From assembly GCA_963971535.1 (NCBI GenBank), contig OZ020591.1:20043790-20107789 (forward strand): a stretch of 64,000 nt of DNA, given 5' to 3'. Source of the stretch: Notolepis coatsorum (taxonomy: Eukaryota > Chordata > Actinopteri > Aulopiformes > Paralepididae). Below, piece after piece: positions 54,906-64,000 of this stretch (position 1 is its first letter; the number at the start of each line of letters is the position of its first letter). The position numbers were made by a program, and so were the translations under genes. Under the pieces are notes generated by a model, which ran no database searches, was not told the origin of the DNA, and saw only the letters and a list, made by a program, of their open reading frames with translations.

Positions 54906-56126
54906 TTGGCCTGGGGCCGCATGGAACGTCGGTGAGGGCCGCATGCGGCCCGCGGGCCGCCAGTTGCCCCTCCCTGGTCTAAAGTATAAGTATGTTTTTA
55001 TCTTTTTCTGCAGCTTTCTCCAGAACGTGATTTATAGCTCAAAATGCATTATATTGATGATGAAATACAGTTTGATAGCGATCTGTGCCAGATACAAAAT
55101 TTCAACTGGAGGTACTTCTAGAAGTTACTACACGTCATCTGATGTTGACCGGATGGGCGAGGGGGCGTTTATAATTCCATGGGCAACGTTATACCATTCA
55201 TCTAATGTGGGTAATATGTTCATCATAGCAGTTAGTAAAGAAGACGTTAGAGAATAACGCTGAATCTTACCGTGGCTTCCTCGTGCCGCTGGACGATGAG
55301 CGTGGAACTGAAATATTCCTATTATGGGATGTAGAAATATCCGATCCATTTCCAGGTTGTATAATAGTATATACGTCCAAATAACGTTGTTTATTGAGTT
55401 AGGGCGAGCGATCTATTATCGAGTGTTTCAAGATGGAGTCGCGGGAGCTATAGAGAGTGGCCGGACCACATTTGGATGAGTACTTCTGGTTCAAAGGGTG
55501 ACTTCCTGTTGGGCGATCTGCCGATCGGCCACCAGATGGCGCTCTTGAACCGCTAGAGGGTTGAGAGGAGGCCAGCACTGTGTCTCAGGGCTGCGGAGGA
55601 AAAATATGATTTCGATCACAGATTTTTGAAATATTGATATTAAAGACGAGTTAGGGCGTCCTCTGCAACTTGAGCATGGCTAGGAAAGACGCCTAAACAC
55701 GTTTTCGGCACTTAAAGTATTAACGTTATATTACTATTGCTATCGCTAAATCTAGGTGTTCTAAAATCTATTGCTATTGGTAAGACTATACTAAGTAGTG
55801 ACTCGGAAAACGCTCGCATATCGCAATCAGAGCCCTGATCGCAATGGCCGACTTGCAGGAAGTAAACACGCCAAATGAGAGATTCCGATTGGTCATTTGC
55901 TTTATTTCCCATGAAACCAGTCACGTCACTCTACTGTGATTGGACCGTTGGCTTGAGTGCAATGTGGGACTTGTAGTTTTTTTAACGATTCTCAGCGGAG
56001 AAATAAAAAGAACGACTGGGGCTGTAATCTGCACTCGCACGCCGTGCGAGTAATTGATTTTTCAGGTTCGCACACACATATTTTTAGGGGCATATTCTAG
56101 CAATATGGTCGCACTGTAGAGCCCTG

Positions 56127-56898
56127 CACAGTCTAGGTAATTAATGGGAAACACTGAATACGTAATTATATTACGTTATATGTAACTTATATAACATAAC
56201 GTACATTATGTACCCTTTTCCCTGTGGTCAATTATTACTTTATTTACATATTTTAAGCGAGATCTTTCCCAGGAATGTCGCCAGAGACACCTAGTTCATA
56301 ATACTTGGTAATGCTGCATAGGCAAAGGCTTTCATCAGTGGGCCATAGGCTCATTCACCATTGTGTTCCCTCATTCAGCGATAGATAGTGACTTAACAGA
56401 CATCTAATAAAGCTTACTCTTTATTTAAATGGAGATTGTCAAGATTGGCACTTTAAGCATGAGTAACGTTCATGCAGTCATGTCACCTAAATAAATAACT
56501 AATCTGTAATGCTGAAAGTCCAACTCTGATAGTGATATCAAAACTTGCTAATATTAAGTGTAATGTTATATCATTAATACAAGGCACAAATCCAGACAGC
56601 AATTCGTCCCATTCAACTCCAAAAGCCAGTAAAAACCAATCCAAGCCAGAGTTGTACCTGTCACAGTTCTGATCATATGTATTGTATCATATTTTACAAT
56701 CGCAGTAGTTGTTCTGACTATAGATGCCCAAATGTTCACAAAAGCATCTGTTGATCACCAAGACTTGCTTGCTAGTTAGTATCTGGTACGGTATATCTTA
56801 TGAACACTGCCTGAGGCTCTACTACACATCACATGACATGAGTGTATCTTGCCCAGAATGAGCGAGCGAGGTGCAGAAAACACTTTTATATGTCCCAC
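56127..56898. other. Stretch without recognised features
   Basis: It is AT-rich with no coding frame, no transposon terminus and no strong repeat. It may be host intergenic or intronic DNA upstream of the zinc-finger exon. Confidence 0.5.
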
Positions 56899-57094
56899 CA
56901 GGGTTAGAAATAATAAAAAAAAAAATCCATGGCTTTTTTTGCCTCCCTTAATTGATTTTCGGGGGCTTTTTTTTGTATTTCGGGGGCACAGAATATTTAT
57001 GATGAAAATTAACAAAGATTATAAAACATTGTTGACACTTTTTTTACAGTCTTCGTCCCTATGTTTGATAACTTAATGTTAATGTCTCCATATA

Positions 57095-58764
57095 TAGGGC
57101 TCTACGCTAACCTTTTTCCCAAGGAGCACATGTGCTCCTAAATAAAATGTTAATAAATAAAATCTAAATAAAAATGTAGGAGCACACAAAGAAATTTAGG
57201 AGCACAGTGAACATTGTTCAAGTAACACAGAGTTTATTAACAAACTATTTATCACATGGATATTATACTGTGCGTGTGCACACTATGAATTGAAAATGGG
57301 GGACCCTGATGTAAACAAGACTAAAGTCTTTCTCTGGTCTGCATCCCCTTAACAATTGTGTGTATTGAGCCATACTGTATTGTACCCATTCTGCAATCTG
57401 TTAAATAAAGTTTTCATTAATTCATTCATTCAAGGGCTAAACATCTGTGCAAATAGCACATACCACCAAAATCACAAATTGGCCCATGCCTTCTAGACGC
57501 AAAGGATATCGGTTGTCAAGCTGCTTTTGTATGTTGTAGTGTTGTTATGATACCAACATTTTGACTTTGATACAGATAGGAAAGGCAATGGAATATATTA
57601 TTAGATGACAGAACATTGAAAATTCTTTATACAATTATTTAATTTATTATAATTGAAACGCTATTCAGCTACAACTGAGCTATAATTTATACTATAGCTA
57701 CTGTCCATCAATGTCTTCCTTTTGAATTAAATAGGTTCAGGAGAGAGAGATGTAGAGAGGGAGAGAGAGCGAGACACGTAGAGCCATATGAAATCCATTT
57801 TTATTATTTTCCAAATTCCATTTTATTTTTTCACAAATTCAGTTTTTTCCATTTTAATATTTCAGAAATCTGTATTTTGCCTTTTATGCCCATTTTACCA
57901 TCAGAAATAGTGTCTAATAAGTGGGAATGAATAAATGTCCACAATTTAATAAGATATAACAGTCCATTTAATGTTTTTAAGTGCTGCAACTCAGAAATAC
58001 AGTTTTTTCAAATAATATTGTGACAAAATAGAAATACACATTTCAAGTGATCACAATGTCAGTAGCCTAGCTATATATATTCTATTGTGATGGAATATAG
58101 TAATGCATAATTTATGCACCTTTAGTTTATTTCATTTATGAAGGACAGTGTAGGCCTACTGACAATAATTTGCAAATAATGTAGATGGGTGCACCAGATT
58201 TAGCAAGAAGCTATCATTTCCATCTATAGTCCTATGTACTGTAACGTTACATAGCTATTTAAATCACAATAGTGTCAGTGATTAGCCTCGCCCTCTAGCT
58301 GTATCTATTGTGATCACCAGAGATCATCGTTAGAGAGTTGGTGTGTTTTGGGAAGCAGAGTCCTTGTTCCTGACATGGCTTTTGAAGTGATATTCGCACG
58401 TGTTTTTGCTGTTGACAGAATTTGCAAAACACCTTATCGACTGAAGCATAAAAGTCATTAGGGTACTGCTCTGCTCTGAATTTAGGGCTTAGTGGGGAAT
58501 TTCTTCCGACGTTAACGACGCACCGAAGCAGCTAGACGCTTGGAAATTTCTCTGTGTTGTATCACGCAGCGGTCCCCGCCTCCCTCCCTCCTTGCAACAA
58601 ACGTTCCACCCAAAAACGGAATTTCAGTCCAGTTTCTGAACTATTAACAGCGGAGCTGTTTTGTAATCTTCACTCGTCTCGCACACTGCGAGTAAATGAT
58701 TTTTCCGGTTCGCACACACATATTATTAGGGGCAAATACGAGGGAAATGCTCGCACTGTAGAGC
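57095..58764. mobile_element. Nested CAGGGCTCTACG-family element
   Basis: TAGGGCTCTACGCTAACC at 57095 pairs with GCTCGCACTGTAGAGC ending at 58764, flanked by ATATA on both sides (57090-57094 and 58765-58769). Tandem TTTAGGAGCACA repeats lie near its left end. Related to 22064-23131, 17066-19284 and 49028-56126. Confidence 0.72.
57779..57995. mobile_element. Fragment of the TAGAGCCATATGG element
   Basis: TAGAGCCATATGAAATCC at 57779 and the following sequence match the right half of 5151-5810 in reverse, including TTTCTGATGGTAAAATG in complement. The second terminus is not found. Confidence 0.65.
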
Positions 58765-59059
58765 ATATATATAATTATATATATAATTAGTAAACTCGGG
58801 GGCTTTTCTTGCCCCCCTTAACTGATTTTCGAGGGCATTTGGTAAATTTTGGGGCATTTTGCCCCAAGCCCCCGTTAATTTCGAACCCTGGGTCCCACCC
58901 TCTGGCCTCTGAAGTTGTAATGTCTTTTTTATTTGGGCTTCACAGGGAGTGTAGTCTGAAACGGTGACCTGTCCCTTTGTTACTTTCAAAAGAAATGGTT
59001 ACAACAAATTACCTTTTAATAATTGTATGCCCTTCTTTCTAGACTCTCTTGCCTTACAG

Positions 59060-61060
59060 GTGTTTATCTGTGAAGAGGAGGTTCCCCCTGAGCAGCAGGA
59101 GAGGAGCCCCAGTCTGGACCAGGAGGAGCCAGAGTGCCTACAGATTAAAGAGGAAGAAGAGGAACTATTTCAAGATCTAGAGGAGGCTGATGGCTCCAAG
59201 ATGACCTTACACCCTGTGAGATATGAACATGATGGAGAGAATACTCTGTCCTCACAACTCAGCCAAACCCAGGACCCAGAGCTCCTACAGATTAAAGATG
59301 AACTACATGAAGGGCTGGAAGAAGCTGATGGCTCCGAGAACACAGCTTACTCTTTACCCAGCACCTCAACTGGACAGATGAAAACAGAACCCGATGGAGA
59401 GGACTGTGGAGTATCAGAACCAGCCAGTAACTTAGATCCAGCTTGTGATTTAGAACCAACTAGGGAGAGCCAGCCCCTTTCTTCAGACTGTTCTCTAACT
59501 GAGACTGATGACAGTGATGATAAAAGTTCTGAAAATGAGACTGATGACAGTGATGATAAAAGTTCTGAAAATGAGACTGATGACACTGGTGATGAATGGA
59601 AGGAGAGTGGAGGACCAGGTTTGATGACTCTGAAACCAAAGAAGACACAGAAAATACGAAGTAGTCCTGGCAAGGAGGGACATCTGAAGATATACATAAG
59701 AACTCATACCGGAGAGAAACCATTTAGTTGTTCATTTTGTGGGAAAAGGTTCTGTGATAAAGGACATCTGGAGATACACACGAGAACTCATACTGGACAG
59801 AAACCATTTAGTTGTTCAGTTTGTGGGAAAGGGTTCAGTCTGAAAACAGGTCTGAACATTCACATGAGAACTCATACTGGAGAGAAACCATTTAGTTGTT
59901 CAGTTTGTGGGAAAGGTTTCAGTACGAAGGGACATCTGAACTCACACATGAGAACTCATACTGGAGAGAAACCATTTAGTTGTTCAGTTTGTGGGAAAGG
60001 GTTCAGTGTGAAAACAGGTCTGAACATTCACATGATAACTCATACTGGAGAGAAACCATTTAGTTGTTCAGTTTGTGGGAAAAGGTTCAGTGTGAAAGGA
60101 GATCTGAAGAGACACATGATAACACATACTGGAGAGAAACCATTTAGTTGTTCAGTTTGTGGGAAAAGGTTCAGTGTGAAAAGAGTTCTGAAGAGACACA
60201 TGATAACTCATACTGGAGAGAAACCATTTAGTTGTTCAGTTTGTGGGAAAAGGTTCAGTGTGAAAGGAGATCTGAAGAGACACATGATAACACATACTGG
60301 AGAGAAACCATTTAGTTGTTCAGTTTGTGGGAAAAGGTTCAGTGTGAAAAGAGTTCTGAAGAGACACATGATAACTCATACTGGAGAGAAACCATTTAGT
60401 TGTTCAGTTTGTGGGAAAGGGTTCAGTGTGAAAACCGGTCTGAACATTCACATGATAACGCATACTGGAGAAAAACCATTTAGTTGTTCAGTTTGTGGGA
60501 AAGGGTTCAGTCTGAAAACAGGTCTGAACTCGCACATAATAACTCATACTGGAGAGAAACCCTATATTTGCTCAGTTTGTGGGAAATTGTCCAGGCATAA
60601 AGAGGGGCAGAAGACACACATGAGAACTCATACTGGAGAGAAGCCATTTAGTTGTTCAGTTTGTGGAAAAGGGTTCAGTACAAAGGGATATGTGAAGACA
60701 CACATGAGAACTCATACTGGAGAGAAACCATTTAGTTGTTCAGTTTGTGGGAAAGCGTCCATTACGAAGGGAGATCTGAAGAAACACATGAGAACTCATA
60801 CTGGAGAGAAACCATTTAGTTGTTTAGTTTGCCGGAAAGGGTTCAGTAGGAAGGGAAATCTGACGTCACACATGAGAACTCATACTGGAGAGAAACCCTA
60901 TATTTGTTCAGTTTGTGGAAAAGCGATCAGTCGGAAAGGAGATCTGAAGATACACATGATAACTCATACTGGAGAAAAACCATTTAGTTGTTCAGTTTGT
61001 AGGAAAAGGTTTAGTGTGAAACGAGGTCTGAAGAAACACATGAAAACTCATACTGGATAG
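59060..61060 (+). CDS. Polydactyl C2H2 zinc-finger protein, main exon
   Basis: A likely nuclear DNA-binding protein. The exon begins at an acceptor (TTGCCTTACAG, ending 59059) in phase 0 with VFICEEEVPPEQQERSPSLD, the usual start of the large exon in percomorph zinc-finger arrays. Frame upstream of 59060 is intron, so the true start codon is on an unseen exon. The 666 residues comprise an acidic N-terminus with two related blocks (QIKEEEEELFQDLEEADGS and QIKDELHEGLEEADGS), three 12-residue ETDDSDDKSSEN-type repeats, a basic stretch (KPKKTQK), then 16 C2H2 fingers joined by HTGEKPF linkers. Fingers 5-6 and 7-8 are the same. A TAG replaces the linker glutamate after finger 16. Target and partner are unknown; such arrays often bind transposons, which is inference here. 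Confidence 0.9.
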   Translation: MFICEEEVPPEQQERSPSLDQEEPECLQIKEEEEELFQDLEEADGSKMTLHPVRYEHDGENTLSSQLSQTQDPELLQIKDELHEGLEEADGSENTAYSLPSTSTGQMKTEPDGEDCGVSEPASNLDPACDLEPTRESQPLSSDCSLTETDDSDDKSSENETDDSDDKSSENETDDTGDEWKESGGPGLMTLKPKKTQKIRSSPGKEGHLKIYIRTHTGEKPFSCSFCGKRFCDKGHLEIHTRTHTGQKPFSCSVCGKGFSLKTGLNIHMRTHTGEKPFSCSVCGKGFSTKGHLNSHMRTHTGEKPFSCSVCGKGFSVKTGLNIHMITHTGEKPFSCSVCGKRFSVKGDLKRHMITHTGEKPFSCSVCGKRFSVKRVLKRHMITHTGEKPFSCSVCGKRFSVKGDLKRHMITHTGEKPFSCSVCGKRFSVKRVLKRHMITHTGEKPFSCSVCGKGFSVKTGLNIHMITHTGEKPFSCSVCGKGFSLKTGLNSHIITHTGEKPYICSVCGKLSRHKEGQKTHMRTHTGEKPFSCSVCGKGFSTKGYVKTHMRTHTGEKPFSCSVCGKASITKGDLKKHMRTHTGEKPFSCLVCRKGFSRKGNLTSHMRTHTGEKPYICSVCGKAISRKGDLKIHMITHTGEKPFSCSVCRKRFSVKRGLKKHMKTHTG

Positions 61061-61121
61061 AAACCCTTTAGTTCAGTTTATGGAAACGGGTTGAAGAGCC
61101 ACATGAGGTCATACTGTAGAG
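61061..61121 (+). pseudogene. Decayed 17th zinc finger after the stop
   Basis: Read through the TAG, the frame continues KPFSSVYGNGLKSHMRSYC. It is a finger missing its first cysteine and part of its helix. This shows that the protein once extended further. A hAT terminus begins right after it at 61122. Confidence 0.7.
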
Positions 61122-62117
61122 CAGGGGTCAGCAACCTTTTTGACATGGAGTGCCTGTTTGAAATATAGTTGTAACTAGTGTGCCTCAACAATATTCAATG
61201 CATCGTAATTTTATTTTCTCATAATCAGGTCTTTTTAATGATAATTTTTACATAATTACATCATTATTGTTATTGTTATTATTAACAATATTATTATGAT
61301 GGTTGTATCAACCCTAAATCTGAGTTGGGGGGGGGGGGTGCAATGCAGACAAACAGCTGCATACAGTGCGACCATTTCACTCACATTTGCCCATTCATTT
61401 TTGGACACATCACACACCATCGGTGTGTGTACTGTATGTGTGCTGTCATAGCTCCACCTACAGGCCTAATGGAGAACACCAGGATGTGAATGGAGGGTGA
61501 ATGTGAGGTATATCGTGTAAATAAGTTTTGATTGATCGCAAGACTACACTGTAAAAAAATAAATAATAATAAGTTACCAGAACTTAAAAATATTGAGTTC
61601 AGTTACTGTGCATTAAGGTTTTCAGTTTTCAATCCATAATAAGTTAACAAAAAAATAAGTACACAACCACATTATTTCAACCTAATAAAACTATGTTTAT
61701 TGTCATTGTTTTAAGAACACAAGTTGACTTGGTAATACTCACATTTTGAGTAAAAAAAATTGCTTTTAACATGTGCAATGTTCAATGAAATAGAAAAATA
61801 AATAATACAATTAGTTGATTAATCCCACTGGTCACAATGGTGACCGTAATAATGTTTTTGTTATAAGGCTCTGCAAATGTTACTGAATGATGTAGCAATG
61901 TATTTCCAGCTAAATTGAAATAATAAACAAATAAAGGGTCTCAATTAAATATGTGGTAGTAAAAAGAACCTGTGGGAGGATTTCAACAAGATAAATGCGA
62001 CAACAGTGCAAAATATTTCACTATAATATATTATTTCAAAGCAAAAAAAAGGAAATAAAAAAAAATTATAATTTATTTATTTAATTTTTTTGCTGCCCCC
62101 TGTGCCTATGAAAATGC
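61122..62117. mobile_element. hAT element (CAGGGGTCGGCAACC family), one end lost
   Basis: It starts CAGGGGTCAGCAACCTTTTT at 61122 and matches 6775-10086 in reverse across its length. It ends at CCCCTGTGCCTATGAAAATGC, about 20 bp short of a terminus. It lacks the 7154-9456 insertion. A G-run is at about 61327-61338. Confidence 0.78.
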
Positions 62118-62429
62118 AATTCTTTGCCCTTAATATTTCATGTATTTTGACGTGCAAACCATGTGGCGTTTCAGCAAAAGCCAAGGTATGGCACAATTAA
62201 AATGAAGCCACACATCTATCTGTCTTAACATGACAATACAAATCTATAGCTCTCTTATATTCACAATGCCTAATGCCACCAGTAAAACAACTTTTATCCT
62301 ATATTCTGGTAGGTATTTCAGCACCATGGACAGAGAGAGGAGGTCTAATTATCAGACCAACACACACATTATTTACTGGGATTGAGCCCGAATACAAATA
62401 TTAATTCTGGAAAGCACAGATAATGAGAT
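62118..62429. other. Stretch without recognised features
   Basis: AT-rich; no coding frame, terminus or repeat is recognised. Probably the host sequence downstream of the zinc-finger exon. Confidence 0.5.
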
Positions 62430-62825
62430 GGGACACATATTCTTTTATTTTTTTTTAATCTTTTTTCCCCCCTTTTTCCCTTTTTCTCCCATCCCAATGT
62501 TAGTCACATGTGTACCCAGCCCACCGCTTCTTTTCACCTGGCAGCGCGGACTCTCACTGGGAGAGTGTAACATGTGGAAGGTCACACTACCTCTCCCAGA
62601 TCATTCCCTTGCACAGTGTGCAGGCGCCCCAACCGAACTTTAGGAGTTGCCGTTTACAACGACCAGGACCCACCCTCGCTGGGTTTCCCACCCGCTAACA
62701 CTGCCAATTGTGTTAGTATGGACGGTCGGCCAACCCGGAAGCACCACAGCTGGATTCGATCCCACTGTCTCTGTTGTGGTAGACGGACGCTTAGTTTCCC
62801 CTTTTTCTCCAGACACACATCGTTT
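62430..62825 (-). mobile_element. tRNA-type/V-SINE-like element
   Basis: On the minus strand a box-B-like GGGATCGAATCC lies near the 5' end (about 62765-62750). It is followed by a conserved middle (AGTGAGAGTCCGCGCTGCCA, GGTGAAAAGAAGCGG) and a 3' AAAAAGGG/poly(A)-rich tail (about 62500-62430). This order fits the widespread fish tRNA-derived SINEs. Box A is not clear and no TSD was confirmed. Confidence 0.5.
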
Positions 62826-63270
62826 CAACTACTTACACTACTCCAAATCAAGAAGAAACTTATAACTAAAGATATCTTTTGATGGTGGACATGATGCAAA
62901 AACAGCCCATGAATTTCATATTTAGGCTATGAGGAATTTATGATAGAAACTAAATCTTGAACATGCACCAATTTGTAGGAGAGACATGAGCATTTTCTAA
63001 AGATTGTTTCCAGCGCGCAAATTAAGATTATTCTTAGACCTTTTCTGCTCTATCAGGGTGTCCATGGGTCATTAAAAACTTTTACTATTTAATAATACTT
63101 TTACTATTGAATATTAACATTTACTAATTAAAGGCCTTAAAAAGCATGAAATAGTCTTAAATTAAGTTAATAAATAAATATTGAGTGCTATAAACAGGGT
63201 CCTAAATTAACACCAAGCATCAAATGCCTTTAAAGTAAATTTTTACAAGATTTATAAGAGTTCGATATCA
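62826..63270. other. Stretch without recognised features
   Basis: AT-rich sequence with short TTTACTATT repeats near 63080-63110 and no gene or transposon end. Confidence 0.5.
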
Positions 63271-63278
63271 CTTTACAG

Positions 63279-63566
63279 TAGGGGTGTAACGATTCGACCT
63301 CATAAGGATTCGATTTGATTACGATTCTTCAGGCAACGATTCAATGCATCATGAAATCTCTTCATTTGACTTCATTCGATTAATTTTCTATCAGTTAATT
63401 CCCCCCAAAAAAATAATACACAAATGTGGCTGGGGGAACTGATGCACTCAGCATGAATGGACTATAGGTCAATAAAAACAATACACACAAAAAAAACACT
63501 AAAAAAATATATATATATATATAATCGATTCTAACATATTCAAATCGATGCATCGTTACACCCCTA
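63279..63566. mobile_element. Complete 288-bp hAT MITE with TSD CTTTACAG
   Basis: The termini are TAGGGGTGTAACGATTCGAC at 63279 and GCATCGTTACACCCCTA ending at 63566. CTTTACAG is at 63271-63278 and 63567-63574. Non-coding, with an (AT)n run near 63510. Confidence 0.95.
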
Positions 63567-63610
63567 CTTTACAGTCTTTGGTTTTTGCTATTCATGTTCT
63601 CAAACTTTGT

Positions 63611-64000
63611 CCTAACCTGGAGACACCCTGACTGAGGGCTCTCCATGTACAGCTGTCTCCTAACCTGGAGACACCCTGACTGAGGGCTCTCCCTGTACAG
63701 CTGTCTCCTAACCTGGAAACACCCTGACTGAGGGCTCTCCCTGTACAGCTGTCTCCTAACCTGGAGACACCCTGACTGAGGGCTCTCCCTGTACAGCTGT
63801 CTCCTAACCTGGTGACACCCTGACTGAGGGCTCTCCCTGTACAGCTGTCTCCTAACCTGGAGACATCCTGACTGAGGGCTCTCCCTGTACAGCTGTCTCC
63901 TAACCTGGAGACATCCTGACTGAGGGCTCTCCCTGTACAGCTGTCTCCTAACCTGGAGACATCCTGACTGAGGGCTCTCCCTGTACAGCTGTCTCCTAAC
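63611..64000. repeat. 48-bp minisatellite, runs off the window
   Basis: Just over eight units of CCTAACCTGGAGACACCCTG followed by ACTGAGGGCTCTCCCTGTAC and AGCTGTCT. Units 1-5 have ACACCC and units 6-8 ACATCC; single variants are GGAAAC in unit 3 and GGTGAC in unit 5. Two minus-strand frames are open throughout because the unit is a multiple of three, but no coding evidence exists. Confidence 0.95.

Larger units (their letters stand above)
52900..54976 (-). mobile_element. hAT element with transposase remnant, TSD GTCTAAAG
   Basis: The termini are CAGGGGTGGGCAACTTTG at 52900 and AGTTGCCCCTCCCTG ending at 54976. GTCTAAAG is at 52892-52899 and 54977-54984. It carries minus-strand transposase pieces, an internal palindrome, a (TAA)n tract and a fragment of another hAT (54746-54905). 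Confidence 0.9.
52683..55719. mobile_element. piggyBac-like element at TTAA, second copy
   Basis: The left end CACTTTAACTGCC (52683) and right end GGCACTTAAAGTA (55719) are bounded by TTAA at 52679-52682 and 55720-55723. The same host sequence without the insert (GTTGCATTAACGTTATATT) is at 18892-18910. It is related to 21242-23591. A hAT (52900-54976) sits inside it. No piggyBac transposase is seen. Confidence 0.82.
49028..56126. mobile_element. CAGGGCTCTACG-family element with 5-bp TSD CACAG, holding a 6-kb nest
   Basis: The termini are CAGGGCTCTACGCTAAC at 49028 and CACTGTAGAGCCCTG ending at 56126. CACAG is at 49023-49027 and 56127-56131. The element's own sequence (49028-49684, 52585-52682, 55720-56126) matches 17066-19284. 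Two large insertions, 49685-52576 and 52683-55719, account for the rest. Confidence 0.88.
56899..58890. mobile_element. Composite hAT element, reversed; TSD (T/G)GTCCCAC
   Basis: It runs from CAGGGTTAGAAATAAT at 56899 to TTAATTTCGAACCCTG at 58890. The flanks TGTCCCAC and GGTCCCAC match at 7 of 8 positions. It carries the same nested CAGGGCTCTACG element as 21946-23331, here at 57095-58764, plus extra sequence at about 57640-58370. Confidence 0.82.

Noticed and set aside
58964-59059. ATG at 58964 as the zinc-finger protein start
   Set aside because: The sequence before 59060 ends in a splice acceptor and encodes residues unlike the family. The coding exon starts at 59060.
63611-64000. CRISPR-like array
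   Set aside because: The units are contiguous 48-bp tandem copies without spacers, in a eukaryotic genome.

Overview
This is eukaryotic nuclear DNA that looks like a teleost fish, probably a percomorph. The evidence is the density of hAT-type DNA elements, a Pao/BEL retrotransposon, L2-type LINEs with their usual fish 3' tails, long (CA)n tracts, and one polydactyl C2H2 zinc-finger exon of the kind tandemly arrayed in percomorph genomes. No prokaryotic gene organisation is present. Almost the whole window is transposon-derived. The only convincing host coding sequence is the zinc-finger exon at 59060-61060.

Layout. (1) 1-20,635: an old 26-bp minisatellite has been broken into short segments by about ten independent insertions, mostly hAT-type. 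Many have exact 8-bp target-site duplications (TSDs), and they are nested up to four deep. Nested items include a solo LTR (12,559-13,887), transposase exon remnants, and a repeat-rich exon-like ORF (15,079-15,549). (2) 20,636-25,605: a hAT fragment holding a TTAA-flanked piggyBac-like element that holds further hAT elements, then an internally deleted Gypsy gag-pro remnant and LINE tails. (3) 25,960-30,120: a 264-bp (GT)n tract, a 5'-truncated L2 LINE carrying a Kolobok-like MITE, a palindromic hAT element and a Harbinger-like MITE. (4) 30,122-48,165: one minus-strand LINE, interrupted by a Pao/BEL retrotransposon with nearly identical LTRs (itself carrying a hAT insertion), by a roughly 6-kb element with long inverted repeats and two 5S rRNA-like modules, and by a small hAT. 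(5) 49,028-56,126: a 7.1-kb nest containing a 1.94-kb foldback whose right arm has four 211-bp tandem units, plus a second piggyBac-like element holding a hAT transposase remnant. (6) 56,899-64,000: a composite hAT, the zinc-finger exon, a hAT fragment, a SINE, a complete 288-bp hAT MITE, and a 48-bp minisatellite that runs off the window.

How the parts relate. Several families occur more than once here. Filled and empty versions of the same insertion site can therefore be compared inside the window, which gives a relative order of transposition. The hAT in the Pao/BEL integrase gene must be younger than that retrotransposon, and the nested pair at 21,946 and 56,899 moved as one unit. No set of host genes acting together is visible. 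Element superfamilies were assigned from terminal repeats, TSDs and protein motifs read by eye, not from database searches.
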